Shown: positions 49,060-60,378 of the stretch, piece by piece | Layout: every line of letters begins with the position of its first letter | Position numbering within the stretch: the first letter of the stretch is position 1 | Source of the DNA: Malania oleifera | Taxonomy: Eukaryota; Streptophyta; Magnoliopsida; Santalales; Ximeniaceae | Reading direction: 5' to 3' | DNA: 64,000 bases | NCBI RefSeq assembly: GCF_029873635.1 | Contig: NC_080420.1 | Span: forward strand, 122,210,719 to 122,274,718 | Made by a program: the position numbers and the translations under genes | Notes under the pieces: generated by a model | Told to the model about the DNA's origin: nothing | The model's input: the letters and a program-made list of their open reading frames with translations, nothing else | Database searches by the model: none

Positions 49060-49368
49060 ATGGTCTGCTTGGAGTTTGACAAATATTGAGGGGGAAAAAA
49101 AAAAAATAGAAAGGATGTCACTCTTTTATGGTGGGTTATCAAAAAAAGTGAGAAAGAAAATAAGAAATATTTCAAATTTATAAATAAAATTTTAATTTTA
49201 CACATCTTAACATTTGATTTTTGTTAAATTTTAACCATATTAGAGCAATTTTTGATTTTTTGTGGTATTTAATATAGAGAGAAAATATAGTGGAAAATCA
49301 ATTTCTTTCTTATTTTCCTTTTCTTTCATTTTCTCAACCAAAATCCTTGATCTAAACTAGGCCTAAGG
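49060..49368. mobile_element. Long MITE family, copy 3
   Basis: Left end ggtctgcttggagttt, right end ctaaactaggcctaa. The interior shares ttttaattttacacatc, gagaaaatata and ttttctttcattttct with the copies at 7769 and 43129. Confidence 0.65.
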
Positions 49369-51796
49369 AGGAAAAAAAGAATTTAGTCTATTGACCAGTT
49401 GATTTCTTATTCTATTTTTAGCTAGAATTATCCTCATTTCGAGGACAAAAGAAGGAACAAGGTTTAGTTTGATTTATTAATAAAGAAAATATCGTACCAT
49501 AAAAGTATAGTGAACCTTGATAAAAAATAATTAAAATCAAATATGCATCCCAAATTTATTCTCCAAACCAAAAAATAAAATTTCAAATGGAGCAAAAGAA
49601 ACATAGAGGCACAAAACCACACAGCACACACAAAGAAGGAAGAGAATGGAGGAAGCAAAATAAGTGAACAGAGAACCCAAGGATTCAGTTGTCAAAAAGG
49701 AATCCACAGTCATGAAAGACCATTTGAAGACCCCATTACAAGGACAATAGATAAGGAGGCTTGCATAGTTGAGTTTGTGTGAATACTAGGCTTGCTGTGG
49801 GAAGCTGGGGAGTTCTAAACTATGTGTTGTGGATGGTTTCACTTTTTCAAAAAATGGAATGGGCCTTTCCATGCCAAGTGGCTCTCTCTCTCTCTCTCTC
49901 TCTCTAAATTGAACCAGACCTCTAAAACATGCCATCTCTCATTCCATGTGCCCTTCTGTCCTCTCAAATTTTAAATTCAAAATTTTCAACATAAAAGTCT
50001 ATAGTTTTAATGACTGTATATTGCTTGAAACACAATTAACTTTTGATTCTCTCAAGAAATTACCCACTTTTTCAAATTCACACAAATTCTAACTCAAAAT
50101 CCGTACTACCAAATACTACATATTTTTTAGTTGTTGACACCAACTTGCGTACATTTGAGTTTAAAATTTTTCTTGAAAAAAAAAAAAAAAAACTCATTTT
50201 CTCTTCTATTTTCCTTTTCTATTAAATACTATCCAAATTGAAATTTTATTTTCATGACTAAAGATCAAGAAAAACTAAATCTTAATGATGCGTAAAATCA
50301 AAATTTTTCTCGGCGAGTGTTTGAGACTACTCATAAGAATCATTCCCTGCGAATCCAACCGATATGGATTGCTACTCCTAAAACATTGAATTGGAGAGCC
50401 CAACATTTATAAAAATTATAGTGTGAAAGACACTTGTCTCACCTAAGATTTCAAAACAAGTTAGGAACCTTTCGGTTTCAAAAATTTCATTGGTCTTTCC
50501 TGAAATTTTAAAAATATAACTTAACTTTCCTGAGATTTAATAAAAAAAATAAATAATTCTATTGAAAAACTAATTCTTAAATTCTTAAAATTTCAAGGGA
50601 GGTCAGTATTTTTTTACCAATCCCTAAGCTGGGCCAATGTTTTTAAACCTAAAAATTTCAATCCAATTTGAAGGAATGGACACATAATTAGGGAAGTCAT
50701 TAACATTGATTTTTTATTAAGAATCAAAGTCAATTTTTAGGGAACTTAAGGTTTCCTGTACCAGAAAAAAAAAAAAAAAAGGTTTTACGGGCCAGAAATA
50801 GGGGCACGAATCAATTGAAGAAAAGGACGTGTATGAATAGTCCCTAAAAAATCCAAGCCCTAAATTTCTAGAAGACTTAGAAACGAATGAACCAAAGGAG
50901 CCTCTACAACCCAAAGATCTTTCCAAAAGCAAATCCTCTCTCCATTACACACCTGAGAAACAAAGACAACACACTTAAGTTTGATGGAGAAACTAGCTTT
51001 GATTAATGAGGATTCGCATGCAGTTTGAAGCTTCACCAAAGATGGTCTGCCTCGTACAAAAGCCCAACTTTGCGATGCAAAGCATCCAAGCCATTAAATT
51101 TGTGATGCTAAGCAGAATTCTGAATTATTTAAGCAGTTGTTTGGAAGAGCTGAAGCCTGCATCTAGGAGGGATGGAATCACAAATAGTTTTAGCTCTCTT
51201 CCAACACAACCCAGTCCTTGGGTGCTGTAGACCAGAGGATTGTTGCATTTGGAAAAATACAGATGGGAAGATGTAAACAATTTCCATCCTTTCAAACACA
51301 ACCATGAAAAATAATCAAAACTGAAAGAGAACAATGACCAGTGACAAAGGAAACTTGGCGCAATATATGAAAGGTAACCATTTCACCATTTGTAGAATGA
51401 GAAGGGGAATAGTTGAGAAAAATAAGCGAAGATTTCCATCAGCTGCGCGTTTTTGACAAGAAAGTAACAAAACATTACGAGATAAGTGAGGCTAATTTGA
51501 GGTTTTTATCACAAGGGCAGCGGGCTTAACAACAAAAATGCACTGAATTCTTCACCCAAGACCCACTTTTCTACTACGAATTACACATGTAGGTCAGTCT
51601 ACTTCATTAAAGTCTAAATTCATGAACTACATTCTTATTTCCAAAACACTAAATCTAGACCCCTCAGATATGGAAAGGATAAAGAAATATTGCATACATC
51701 AGCAATCCAAAACTCTTCAAACTGCCCCCACAAATCCACATAGGATACCTGACTATTTTACTTTTTGGGTCCTAAAGGGAAATCTCATTCCACAAG
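49369..51796. other. Intergenic DNA and 3' flank of the mS41-type gene
   Basis: Includes a (CT)n run at 49882-49905 and A runs near 50177 and 50767. No gene recognised. Bases just below 51797 should be the 3' UTR of the minus-strand gene, but I could not fix its end. Confidence 0.45.
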
Positions 51797-54700
51797 TTAT
51801 TGAGATTTCACCATATCTGCTCGAGGCCTCCACAATCCCAGCCTGTACTTATGAGTGTATTTCAGTATTAATTTTCTCTGCAACACCAAAGGAAAAAAGC
51901 AGTTTAGAGTTGGTAACTAACAGAGAAAAAAGTCATGACAACATTATCAATATGATGTCAACATGAAATTAAGTTGCAACTTCTACACCAGTTGAATCTT
52001 ATAAAAGGTTGAAAATTCTGTGACATCCACTTGCAACCCCCTTGCTTAACGCACAGCTCAAGTAAAATTAGAAGGATTCCACAGCACTACATAAAAGACC
52101 ATATCTCAATCTCGGCAAAACCAGGTAGCATGAAAGAAGCATAATTTTAGGTTGCCCATTAAGATACTTCAACAGTTCAACCCAACCTATCTTCGGCCAT
52201 TCCCAAATCCAACTTTCCACCTAAGCTGAACAAATCATACAAGATAATAATGTCCCACCATGAGACAGGACCACTGAGCAGAATTTCAGTGCTCAAAATC
52301 ATTTTCACCATCTAGATCTGATCCATTAATTTTGTTGATCATCTCAATTATTCACCAGATATATCTCTTGCTCAGGACTAATAATTGCATGGTCTTAATC
52401 TTACACTTGCAAGTTGCAACTCACATTGCAAAAGTCTCACATAGTATTTATCCCATGACCATTTTGCCTTGTTGTGGCAGTCAATCATACAGTAAGCGCA
52501 ACCTTCACATACCGCTTACAGATAATTGAGCCCTCATATACAAGACTCTTCTTCTACATCATAGTTGTAGAATCATACAATTCTACTAGGATTTGATTTG
52601 ATTCGATTCACTAGCTTATTAATTCAAATCTTACTCATGATTCAATATGCAATCATGTTCCATCCAGGTCAGACAAATCCATTTGGCACAAGTTAAATCC
52701 ACTAGTAAAACCCAAAATTAACCATTTTTAGACATAAAAAGGCCTTCAACCTTGTCCAAGAGCCCCTAAAAATAAAATAAACAAAATCCATCAAGAATAG
52801 TTTATTTGGAGTTTCAAGAGTTTGGTATGAAAAATTTTTAAAGCTTTGGTATTTCGAAAGTAAGTAATTTTTACTTTTTAACTTTCTAGTAAATAATATA
52901 TGTTCGACATACAGGTAGATATGCATATTAGGGCACATGATCATTCAGAGTTCATCAATATATTTCAAAGTTGTTATGTATTTTTCTTGTTTAACATATA
53001 ATGTGTAACTTGCAATTTATTCTTTAAAGAAAACTTGTGATGAAGTCACAATTCAAGTCGATTCTTGCTTCAAAAAATTACAACTGGACAACCCTGTTCA
53101 AAAAGCATATGAAAATGGACAAAAATAAATACCCGTGTGTAAGTATGTGATCAACTAAGAATTGTTGGATGCACATAAACTAGTCAGGACTAAATTCTTA
53201 ACCTATTTCTATTTTAGGGATTTGACTCCACCCCCCTGGTGGACCCTAACGCCACCAGATGGATTAAATTTCATAATTATTACAATCCTAGGGACTGCCA
53301 TAGCAAAAGCATAACCGAAGATATATTGCAGATTATACATAAGAAAAAATCCATCCAGTAGTGGTGAAAAATCAGCAAGAACCGATCCACTTTGGATGAC
53401 ACGCCATCTCTCTTCAATCTCCCTGTGTTGTACTTTCCCTCTCCTTTCCTTTCCATTCCTTCTCCCTCTGTTTTTTTTTTTTTTATCAATCCTCCAGACA
53501 GTTCAATCTCTCTTAAGTCAACTTGCTGCAGCTTATCTTCCCTCTCTGCGCTCCAAGTTCCCTCTTTCTCCCCTATCTCTCAGTTTCAGGTGCATACATG
53601 AAGAAACAAGTCAAGTCAGTTGCAATTCTGGGGTGTTGCAACCTTGGATTGTGATTCACAATGGTGGTTGATGAAGAAGGATGTGGTTTGCATCTGCAGC
53701 AGTGGGTTCAGACATGAGATTTGTGGTTGAAGACTCAAATGATAGTTGTTGGTTGAGGTCAGCTCTGCTGGTGGTTGACACGGACCACTATCAATGAATA
53801 TGGGGATTTGATGGCTGCAATTGTAGACAGTAGACTGTTGGCCACTAGCTTTAATGGTTACAAGATGAGATTGATTGTGATTTGCAGAGGTTATGTTGGA
53901 CGTAACAGTGGGGTGGTCAAGATTTTAAGCATCCAGGATTTGACCAGGGGATTCTGGGTTCACCAGTTACAGGGTTTTGATTTGACAGCATTTGGCTTTG
54001 AGGGTGAGGTTCAGGGATGGTGATGGTCATGTTCCAAGGTGACATAGTTTTGGTGGATAAGTTAGGGTTTGTTGAGGGCAATGATGATAGGAAGAGGGGT
54101 TTGTGGCAGCCGCAATTTGGTGATACACAGATATGGGCTACAAAGAACAAGGATTGCAGACATGACTGCACTGCAAGTGCAAGGGCAGTGACTGCAAGTG
54201 CCACTTTGTCCATTTTGGGTTAGAATACTTCACTCCCCATCAGCAATTTAAAATTTCCGGCTTCACTCTAACAGAAGAACTGAAAAAGGCGAAAGAATAG
54301 TAAGAAAAAGCCAAGATACAGTTTGGAGTTCTAAAGGAAGGATGTGGGATCTGTAACTTCAAACTCAAAAGCAATATAAAATTTACATCCATAGGATTTC
54401 TAATACCTCAAATTAAGATGCCATGATTTCTCAATTTTCATGCCAAATATTGCTTCAACATCTCACAAATTTCAGCCACTATAATTTCTCAATTCTGATG
54501 ACATATATTCCAAAACTACTAGAAGACATAGCCCACAGATAAAGAATTGGCAAAGCAAGATTATAACCCTTGGTAGAGTAGAATTGAACTGAATATCAAT
54601 CTATCCCAAATAGTTGGCCAGAGGTTGTCACATCAGTAGGGTTGCTTAGATTATGCTCATTTATGTCTTGAACAACATAAAAGTGTCAGCGGTCATGCTA

Positions 54701-56529
54701 AGAGTATAACTAATCAAACTGACAGTTTAAATTTATAAAATATCTTAAACCTTATTCAATGGTGGGGTGATTATTTTACACATCACAAGAATGAAGCAAT
54801 ATGAGGTGGCCCTTCAAGGATGCTGCCTTGAGTCCAGCAGCCAGTTCCATGAGGTGGGTCTTAAGGTTTTGTTATTTTTTTCATCCAAAAGAAGAGCAAA
54901 TTTTTTCCTCCTTGTCAGCTGTTTGGGTAAGTTACTGATTGAAAAAATAAAAGTGAGGTACCTGTCTAACCCTTAAAACAGAGTTTATGAAAAAACCAAA
55001 AAGAGAGAGTAGGTAGCAATGTAGCATTGAGAATCGAAAATCATCTGGAAAGATTAACTGATATTATGTTTGCCAAAAATTGCCCAATCATCACATAAGT
55101 GTATGAGGAGACTACATGGAACAATTGCTCCTAAATCCTATCATTCTAATTTCAAATGAGAGAGGGGATGCAGCTGGGTTTGATTTCTCATGCAAAGCAA
55201 TAACAACAACAACAAACCCAGCCTTAAGTTCCATTAGGTGGAGTCAGCCACATGAATCCTTCTGCCAATTTACATGATCATGGGCAATTTTCTATGACGA
55301 ATTCAGGGCTATTAAAGTTATTTTAGGTCATTTTCTCTTGCTATCTCATTCCAAGTTATTTTAAGCCAACCCCTACCCCTTCTACAGCCTCTCACAATAA
55401 CTAGCTCACTTCTCAATGGCGTACTATTTGGCCTATGTTGCAAATGCCCAAACCATCTAAACCGAACCTCCCTTATCTTGTCTTCTAGAGGAGCTCCACC
55501 TAACTTACCAAAAATATGTTCATTCCTTAATTTATCTTTTAACGTTATACCACTCATCCACCTTAACATTCTCATCTCGACAACTTTTACTTTTTGTTAT
55601 GTTATTTCTAGTCGCTCAACATAATGATCCATATGCATAGTTGGTCTTACAACCATCCTATAGAACTTCCTTTTTCATTTTAAGGGTATTCTACGATCAG
55701 ATAGCACACTTGATGCACTCTCCACTTTACCAAACCTATTTTAACTCTACGCATTACATCTTCTTCAATTTCTCTTTCAACTTGCATAATAAATCCAAGA
55801 TATTGAAATCTAAGTGTCATCGATTTCTTGACCATCAAGTTTAACCTTTTCTCCAATATTCCTCCTACTATGACTGAAATTACATTTCAAACATTATGTC
55901 TTATTTCTTCTTATCCTAAAAATTCTAGACTCTAAAGCTTCTCTCCACGATTCCAACTTAAATTCTACTCCAACCCTAATTTCATCAAGCAAGACAATAT
56001 ACTCTGCAAACAACATACACTACAAAACCTCGTTTTGGATATCCCTAGTAAGTTCATCCATCACTAGAGCAAAAAGATAAGGACTAAAAGCAGATCCTTG
56101 ATGTACACCTATTGTGTTTGGAAATTCCCTAACTTCTCTACCTATAATACTAATGCTAGACATCACTTCATTGTAAACATCCTTAATGACATCAGTATAC
56201 GATGCAGTACCAGCAATGGAGAATTTTAGATGTTCATATTATATCTAGGTTTTTATATTTTAGTTTGGGAAAGTCTTGCTATTTTAGAAGTTTAGTCAAT
56301 TTAGGTTTATTTTGTGTATTTAAGTACTTTAGATTTATTTTTTAATTTCTTGTTTTATTGGGGCTTTTATGTAAATATGTGTTCTAGTTAGTAGTGGGTA
56401 CAAGTTCTAGACATGTAAGTTATTGTACAGTTATTATTTGAATCAGATTGCCGTTTCTCAGTTAGAAGTGGGCATAAGTTCTGGACATGTAATTTATTGT
56501 ACAGTTATTATTTGAATCAGATTGCAGTT

Positions 56530-56565
<36 letters not shown>

Positions 56566-58618
56566 GCTCTGCTGTTCTTCTTCCTCTTCTTCTTACTCCT
56601 CCTCTCTTCTCTCTTCTAATTCTGTCTCTCACCCCTGTTCTGTTCCCTCCCTTTCTCTGTTCTTCCCACTGCTACTGCCGCTTCTCTTCTTCTCCTGCTT
56701 AACTTCTTCTTCTTCTAATTCTCTCAATTCTATATATATATGTTCTAACATCTGTCCTACATCAATATACCTACTACATACGCCCTTTTTTTTATAAAAT
56801 CCAACATATAACTTCCCTATGTACCCTCTCATATGCTATCTCTAAGTCAACAAAATCCATATGCAAGTTCCTCTTCTTTTTCCTAAACTTTTCCATTAAT
56901 CTTCTTAAAAAATATATAGCATCTGTAGTAAATCTACTAGGCATAAAAGCAAATTAATTTTCAGAGGCCCTTATTTCTAACCTTAATCTTTGTCAACTCC
57001 TAGGCTAAAAAAAACTAATCAAACTTGTAGTAGCAACAAGCTGGTGTCATTATGAAGAGGCAGCCAATTATACCCTCAGCATCTATAGATTCTAAACACA
57101 CTTGAAGAAGATTTAGAAAGTGAAAAAAAAAAAAAATCAAAATGATTTCAGTTAAAATACAACTCAACAGATGACCAATTATGAATTTCTAAAAAGAGAA
57201 GTTGCTAGCTCCACCAAGTATTGACTAAGGTTGGTACAATTGCTTAGGAAGTTTCAAAACCAGAACACTGAACAAATCATGTGCCATGGATTATGATTAG
57301 ATCAAAGAACAAAGTATCCAGATTGCTGCAGTTCTCAAAAGTCAAAATCTCTTCATCTTAAATATTGTAAAGCGCCTATAGAAACTTATTACCTGAGTTT
57401 AACCTGCATGAATTACAATGAACAGCTTGAACAATTACAAAGCCTACCACCCAGAAGAAACAAACTATTCACACAGTCCTAGCATAAGTATCAGTTTAAA
57501 AAGGCATACACATTCATAGCACATGCCCCATATTAAGTGCCAGTGTTAACTAAACATTGTAGGCGCCTGATGTAGTAGGTCCAAATGGTAAGACATCAGG
57601 TGGGGCATGCAGTAATGTTATTTCTGGGAGTTTACTCAGAATAAGCAAATATAGTGGGGGAATGAATATTTGGTATGGCTTGGCTAACATTTTGAAATCA
57701 TTCCTGCTTTCAAGAATCCAAAACCAACGTAAAGTTCCATTGCAAAAGCAAGAAAAGCAGTGCACCACAACTGGTAACTTAAAAAATGCAAAAAAGGAAA
57801 AGAGTTACATGTTTGCAAGGGATGCCAAGCTTCTTCAGCCTGAGGGTGCGGGTGACAAGCAGCTTCTGAAAGTCGCCAATATCTGCTTCTAGCTTCGGAA
57901 CATGGGTTTCCACCCCTTTACCCACTCCTTTCAGAAACTCCGGTATCCCAACCTTCACTGCAACCAACAATAAACCCTAAAATCTGTTTCGTTTCCAGTA
58001 AAGCATGAGGAAAAATAGCAACAAGTACAAAAAAGTTTCGTTTCTCCCCCCACCCCCCACCCCATATTTCCCCACTAAGCAAACGGGGTGGGGAAAATCC
58101 AGTTTCCAGACCTTCACTGCTACAAAAAATTAAAGTATGAGAACCATACGCAGATATTAACCCCTACGGCTCAGTTTGCTTCCCAAGAAACAAATACAGC
58201 AAGTGAAAAATAGATAGCTTAAAAACAAAAGAAAATATCTTTTCCCACAATTCCTCCCTATCCACACTTCCTCACCATCCAAACGGAGATATTTCAGAAA
58301 CTGATGGGAAAAGCTAACTGTTAAACCATTATGCTCATCTATGAAGCAGATTAAAAACCCTAAACCTCTGTTTGGTTCGCTAGAAAACAACTATTTTTGC
58401 GATCCCATACTTTTCCAATTTACCAAACAATGCTTTTTTCGCGTAAATTTGCCGGAAAAATCCAATGGAGCAAAATAAAATGATTTTACGCGTTTACCTA
58501 CGTAAGGAGAGGGTTTTGAGAAAAATCTCGCGAAGCTTGGCATGAAATCTGGTGGAGTAGAAATTGGAATTGCTCCCCGATTGGATAACATTCGCCTCCA
58601 CGCCATTACCATCGCCAT
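51797..58618 (-). CDS. IGR-motif mitochondrial small ribosomal subunit protein, mS41 type
   Basis: Three minus-strand exons join in frame at GT-AG sites. Exon 1 is 58618-58498 (donor GTAG|gtaaac), exon 2 is 57957-57809 (acceptor ggttgcag, donor CAT|gtaac), exon 3 is 51877-51797 (acceptor gtgttgcag, stop TAA). Total 351 nt, 116 residues. Residues 1-36 (MAMVMAWRRMLSNRG, then FARFFSKP) are rich in Arg and Ser and free of acidic residues except one Asp, as in mitochondrial presequences. Residues 41-104 hold the IGR-type region: VKVGIPEFLKGVGKGVETH, DIGDFQKLLVTRTLRLKKLG, IPCKHRKLILKYTHKYRLGL. The tail is WRPRADMVKSQ. The fungal member (Fyv4/mS41) is a mitochondrial small-subunit protein; the plant assignment follows from the motif. 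In-frame Met 4 or 5 codons are alternative starts. The second intron is 5,931 bp and full of transposon sequence. The gene looks intact. Confidence 0.88.
51878..53389 (-). other. Large intron 2 of the mS41-type gene, 3' part
   Basis: AT-rich sequence without recognised coding content between exon 3 and the 53390 block. Confidence 0.6.
53390..54235 (+). other. Unclassified GC-richer block in the mS41 intron
   Basis: A pyrimidine-rich leader-like stretch (ccctctcctttcctttccat, then a T run) is followed by about 600 bp rich in ggtggttg, gtgatttgcag and gtggtc words, unlike the flanking AT-rich intron. Only short frames are open. It could be a transposon leader or an old transcript-derived insert. 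I recognise no family. Confidence 0.3.
54236..55198. other. Intron sequence between the 53390 block and the LINE
   Basis: AT-rich, nothing recognised. Confidence 0.5.
55199..57010 (-). mobile_element. RTE-clade LINE, 5'-truncated and dead, inside the mS41 intron
   Basis: Minus-strand RT remnants: KFRKKKRNLHMDFVDLEIAY (about 56890-56830), then VHQGSAFSPYLFALVMDEL (about 56110-56050), then MLFAEYIVLLDEIR, where the family has FADDIVLLDE. The catalytic Asp pair is thus replaced. The RTE C-terminal stretch MRMLRWMSGITLKDKLRNEH and FRWFGHLQHRP lies at 55318-55575. The 3' end (cttaaggctgggtttg, minus strand) and the (TTG)n tail at 55200-55214 are those of plant RTE LINEs. Several frame changes interrupt it, and the block 56217-56750 is a later insertion. 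It lies antisense to nothing: LINE and host gene share the minus strand. Confidence 0.85.
56217..56750 (+). mobile_element. Insertion in the LINE, possibly a small solo LTR
   Basis: About 534 bp that could run from TGGAGAATTTTAG to GTTCTAACA. LINE sequence continues on both sides, and the target word acatca(g/a)tatac is present on both flanks. Contains a two-copy tandem repeat (56387-56459 and 56461-56534, unit about 74 bp, sharing gtacagttattatttgaatc) and a CT run (56532-56563). No perfect 5-bp duplication, so the class is uncertain. Confidence 0.45.
57011..57808 (-). other. Intron 2 of the mS41-type gene, 5' part
   Basis: AT-rich intron sequence between the LINE and the donor of exon 2. 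No coding content recognised. Confidence 0.6.
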
Positions 58619-58621
58619 GGC

Positions 58622-58646
58622 CTCTCTCTCTCTCTCTCTCTCTCTC
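58622..58646 (-). repeat. (CT)n at the 5' leader of the mS41-type gene
   Basis: On the gene's strand this is a GA run ending 3 bp before the chosen start codon, so it is probably in the 5' UTR. GA-rich leaders are common in plant housekeeping genes. Confidence 0.8.
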
Positions 58647-58817
58647 GGCCGCCGAGTGAGTTGGACGAAACCACTATGAATTTTGCGTTAGAGCGCGTGG
58701 GAGAGCCACTATCACAGAGCGTCAACCCGACCGTCGTCCCAAAATGAACAGTAGAAACCCAAAAGGAAGCCCCGGTTCGATTCACACACTTCCACAGAGA
58801 GAAAAGAACCCAATTGA

Positions 58818-58833
58818 CCCGGTGCGTAATCCC
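58818..58833 (+). mobile_element. Extremely 5'-truncated SINE scar
   Basis: Only cccggtgcgtaatccc is inserted between perfect 16-bp direct repeats aaaagaacccaattga (58802-58817 and 58834-58849). The word equals the 3' end of the SINE at 11338-11556. Read as a retroposition event that copied little more than the SINE tail. Confidence 0.65.
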
Positions 58834-58881
58834 AAAAGAACCCAATTGAATAAAGGGTGATTTTAAGATGATTAATCTTCT

Positions 58882-59306
58882 ACATCCTTTTTTTTTTTTT
58901 TTATTACATAACAACTCCAGTCACCAACGAACCCTTCGGACCCCCTGATGCAGCATCAAATTTACGGATTAGCATTATATGCCTCCAAGTTTCGCTGATC
59001 AGGGTAAAGTTCGGAATGCAGACATGGCTTCTATGCATCTGTTGGACGTTTGGTTAACCCAATCCTCGGGACACATCTTCATTACTATCCACGATTTCCG
59101 TTGGCTCATAGAGAATTCTCACCATCCACGATCCCCACTGGCTTACAGAGCGAACTCTCACCATTTACGGTTTCCACTGACTCACAAAGTAAATTCTCAC
59201 CATCCATAGGTACCGCTGGTTCCGCGAGTGTATCTACTTGAAATTGAACTTCCAGTACTCCTTCTTACTTGCTGATGCCTTTCTTCCGCGCCATGCCCAT
59301 GGGAGC
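58882..59306 (-). mobile_element. Retroposed sequence with poly(A) and 15-bp target duplication
   Basis: A 425-bp insert between perfect direct repeats gatgattaatcttct (58867-58881 and 59307-59321). On the minus strand it starts GCTCCCATGGGCATGGCG and ends TTATGTAATAAAAAAA, with a poly(A) of 15 bases (58888-58902) and six extra bases. These are marks of LINE-type retroposition. The parent transcript is not recognised. One frame is open for about 45 codons across the internal repeats, then stops. No Pol III boxes were seen, so a processed copy of an mRNA or lncRNA is more likely than a SINE. It lies about 260 bp upstream of the mS41-type start codon. Confidence 0.8.
59080..59218 (-). repeat. 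39-bp tandem repeat, about 3.5 units, inside the retroposed copy
   Basis: Minus-strand units of the form agtcagtggaaaccgtaaat then ggtgagagttcgctctgt, with 39-bp spacing. As a multiple of three it keeps frame. Units differ at about a quarter of positions. Confidence 0.85.
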
Positions 59307-59321
59307 GATGATTAATCTTCT

Positions 59322-60156
59322 TTGATAGTATAATAAGGTAGTCTATATATTGTTAAGTAAATTTTTTTTAATTTTTAAATTTTTTTATTAATATATAATT
59401 AAAACATTATACTTATTTATTTTATACTATTATACTTGTCTTTCTAATTTAATTTAATAATGTTAGTGAATCTCGTTCATAAAAAAAATATTAAAATGAA
59501 TTATACATTAAATTGCTGTTAGCTTTTAAGAAATCGGCTTTTAAAAAAGTAACCTCAAATTTTTTTTTTGTCGTCGCATGATTAATATGACTTTTAAAAC
59601 ATAGTTAATATTAAATAATTTTATATGTCGCCAACTATTTTGTAAGGTAGTAATACATTTCCTTAGCTCCTATACTACGATTCATAAACTAAATTGTTTT
59701 ATATGGTTGTTCCAGTTGAATTAAAGTAATAAGTAGAAATCCTTATACTATGTTAAAATAAGAGGACTAAATTAAGTTTTAGGCAATAATAGAAGGATTA
59801 CCTTATTATTTCACTCGGTCTTAACATTTTAAATTTCATATTTGTTTTGAGAAGTCTAAGACAAGGATAATCTTATATTTTATAAAAATGAATATTTTCC
59901 AAAAAAATATGAAAATTTCATTTCAATGCATTTTCTCTATGAATAAATTTCATAAAATCTCAATTCTCATAAGTATTTAATTTCATAACAAAATCATCAC
60001 CAATTATAATTTTGTGCAAATATCTAAGTTTTAGTATATAATAGGATGCTATTCACAAAAGAATTTAAATTCAAGATCTTTTACGGATTCAAAATTGCAT
60101 GTGCAATTAGTCTCAGCATTGTCATCTTTATAATAATAATAATAATAATAATAATA

Positions 60157-60198
<42 letters not shown>

Positions 60199-60254
60199 TG
60201 ACCCTGAGAAAGCATGTAATAGGATAACTAGGAAAGTTTTATGATGAGTTTAAA
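59322..60254. other. AT-rich intergenic DNA
   Basis: No gene recognised. Contains the AAT/ATT palindrome described separately. Confidence 0.5.
60129..60198. repeat. (AAT)n-(ATT)n palindromic microsatellite
   Basis: About nine to ten AAT units run directly into about thirteen ATT units, so the two halves are complementary and can form a loop-less hairpin or cruciform. Confidence 0.95.
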
Positions 60255-60378
60255 AAAAAAAAGTGTATGTAGTAGGTATATTGATGTCATTAAGGATATA
60301 TACGATGGAGTAATGACTAATGTAAGGCTATTGATGAAGAAACTAGAGAATTTCCAATCACCATAGGTATACATCAAG
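60255..60378 (+). mobile_element. RTE-clade LINE fragment, interrupted by Gypsy D
   Basis: Plus-strand sequence reading YIDVIKDIYDGVMTNVRLL and ENFPITIGIHQ, the RT stretch just before the GSALSPYLFALV motif of RTE LINEs. It stops exactly at the LTR end of Gypsy D. The rest of the LINE is expected beyond the other end of D, outside the window. Confidence 0.8.

Noticed and set aside
58979-59241. Plus-strand frames with His-Pro-rich repeats
   Set aside because: They are the antisense of the 39-bp repeat in the retroposed copy.
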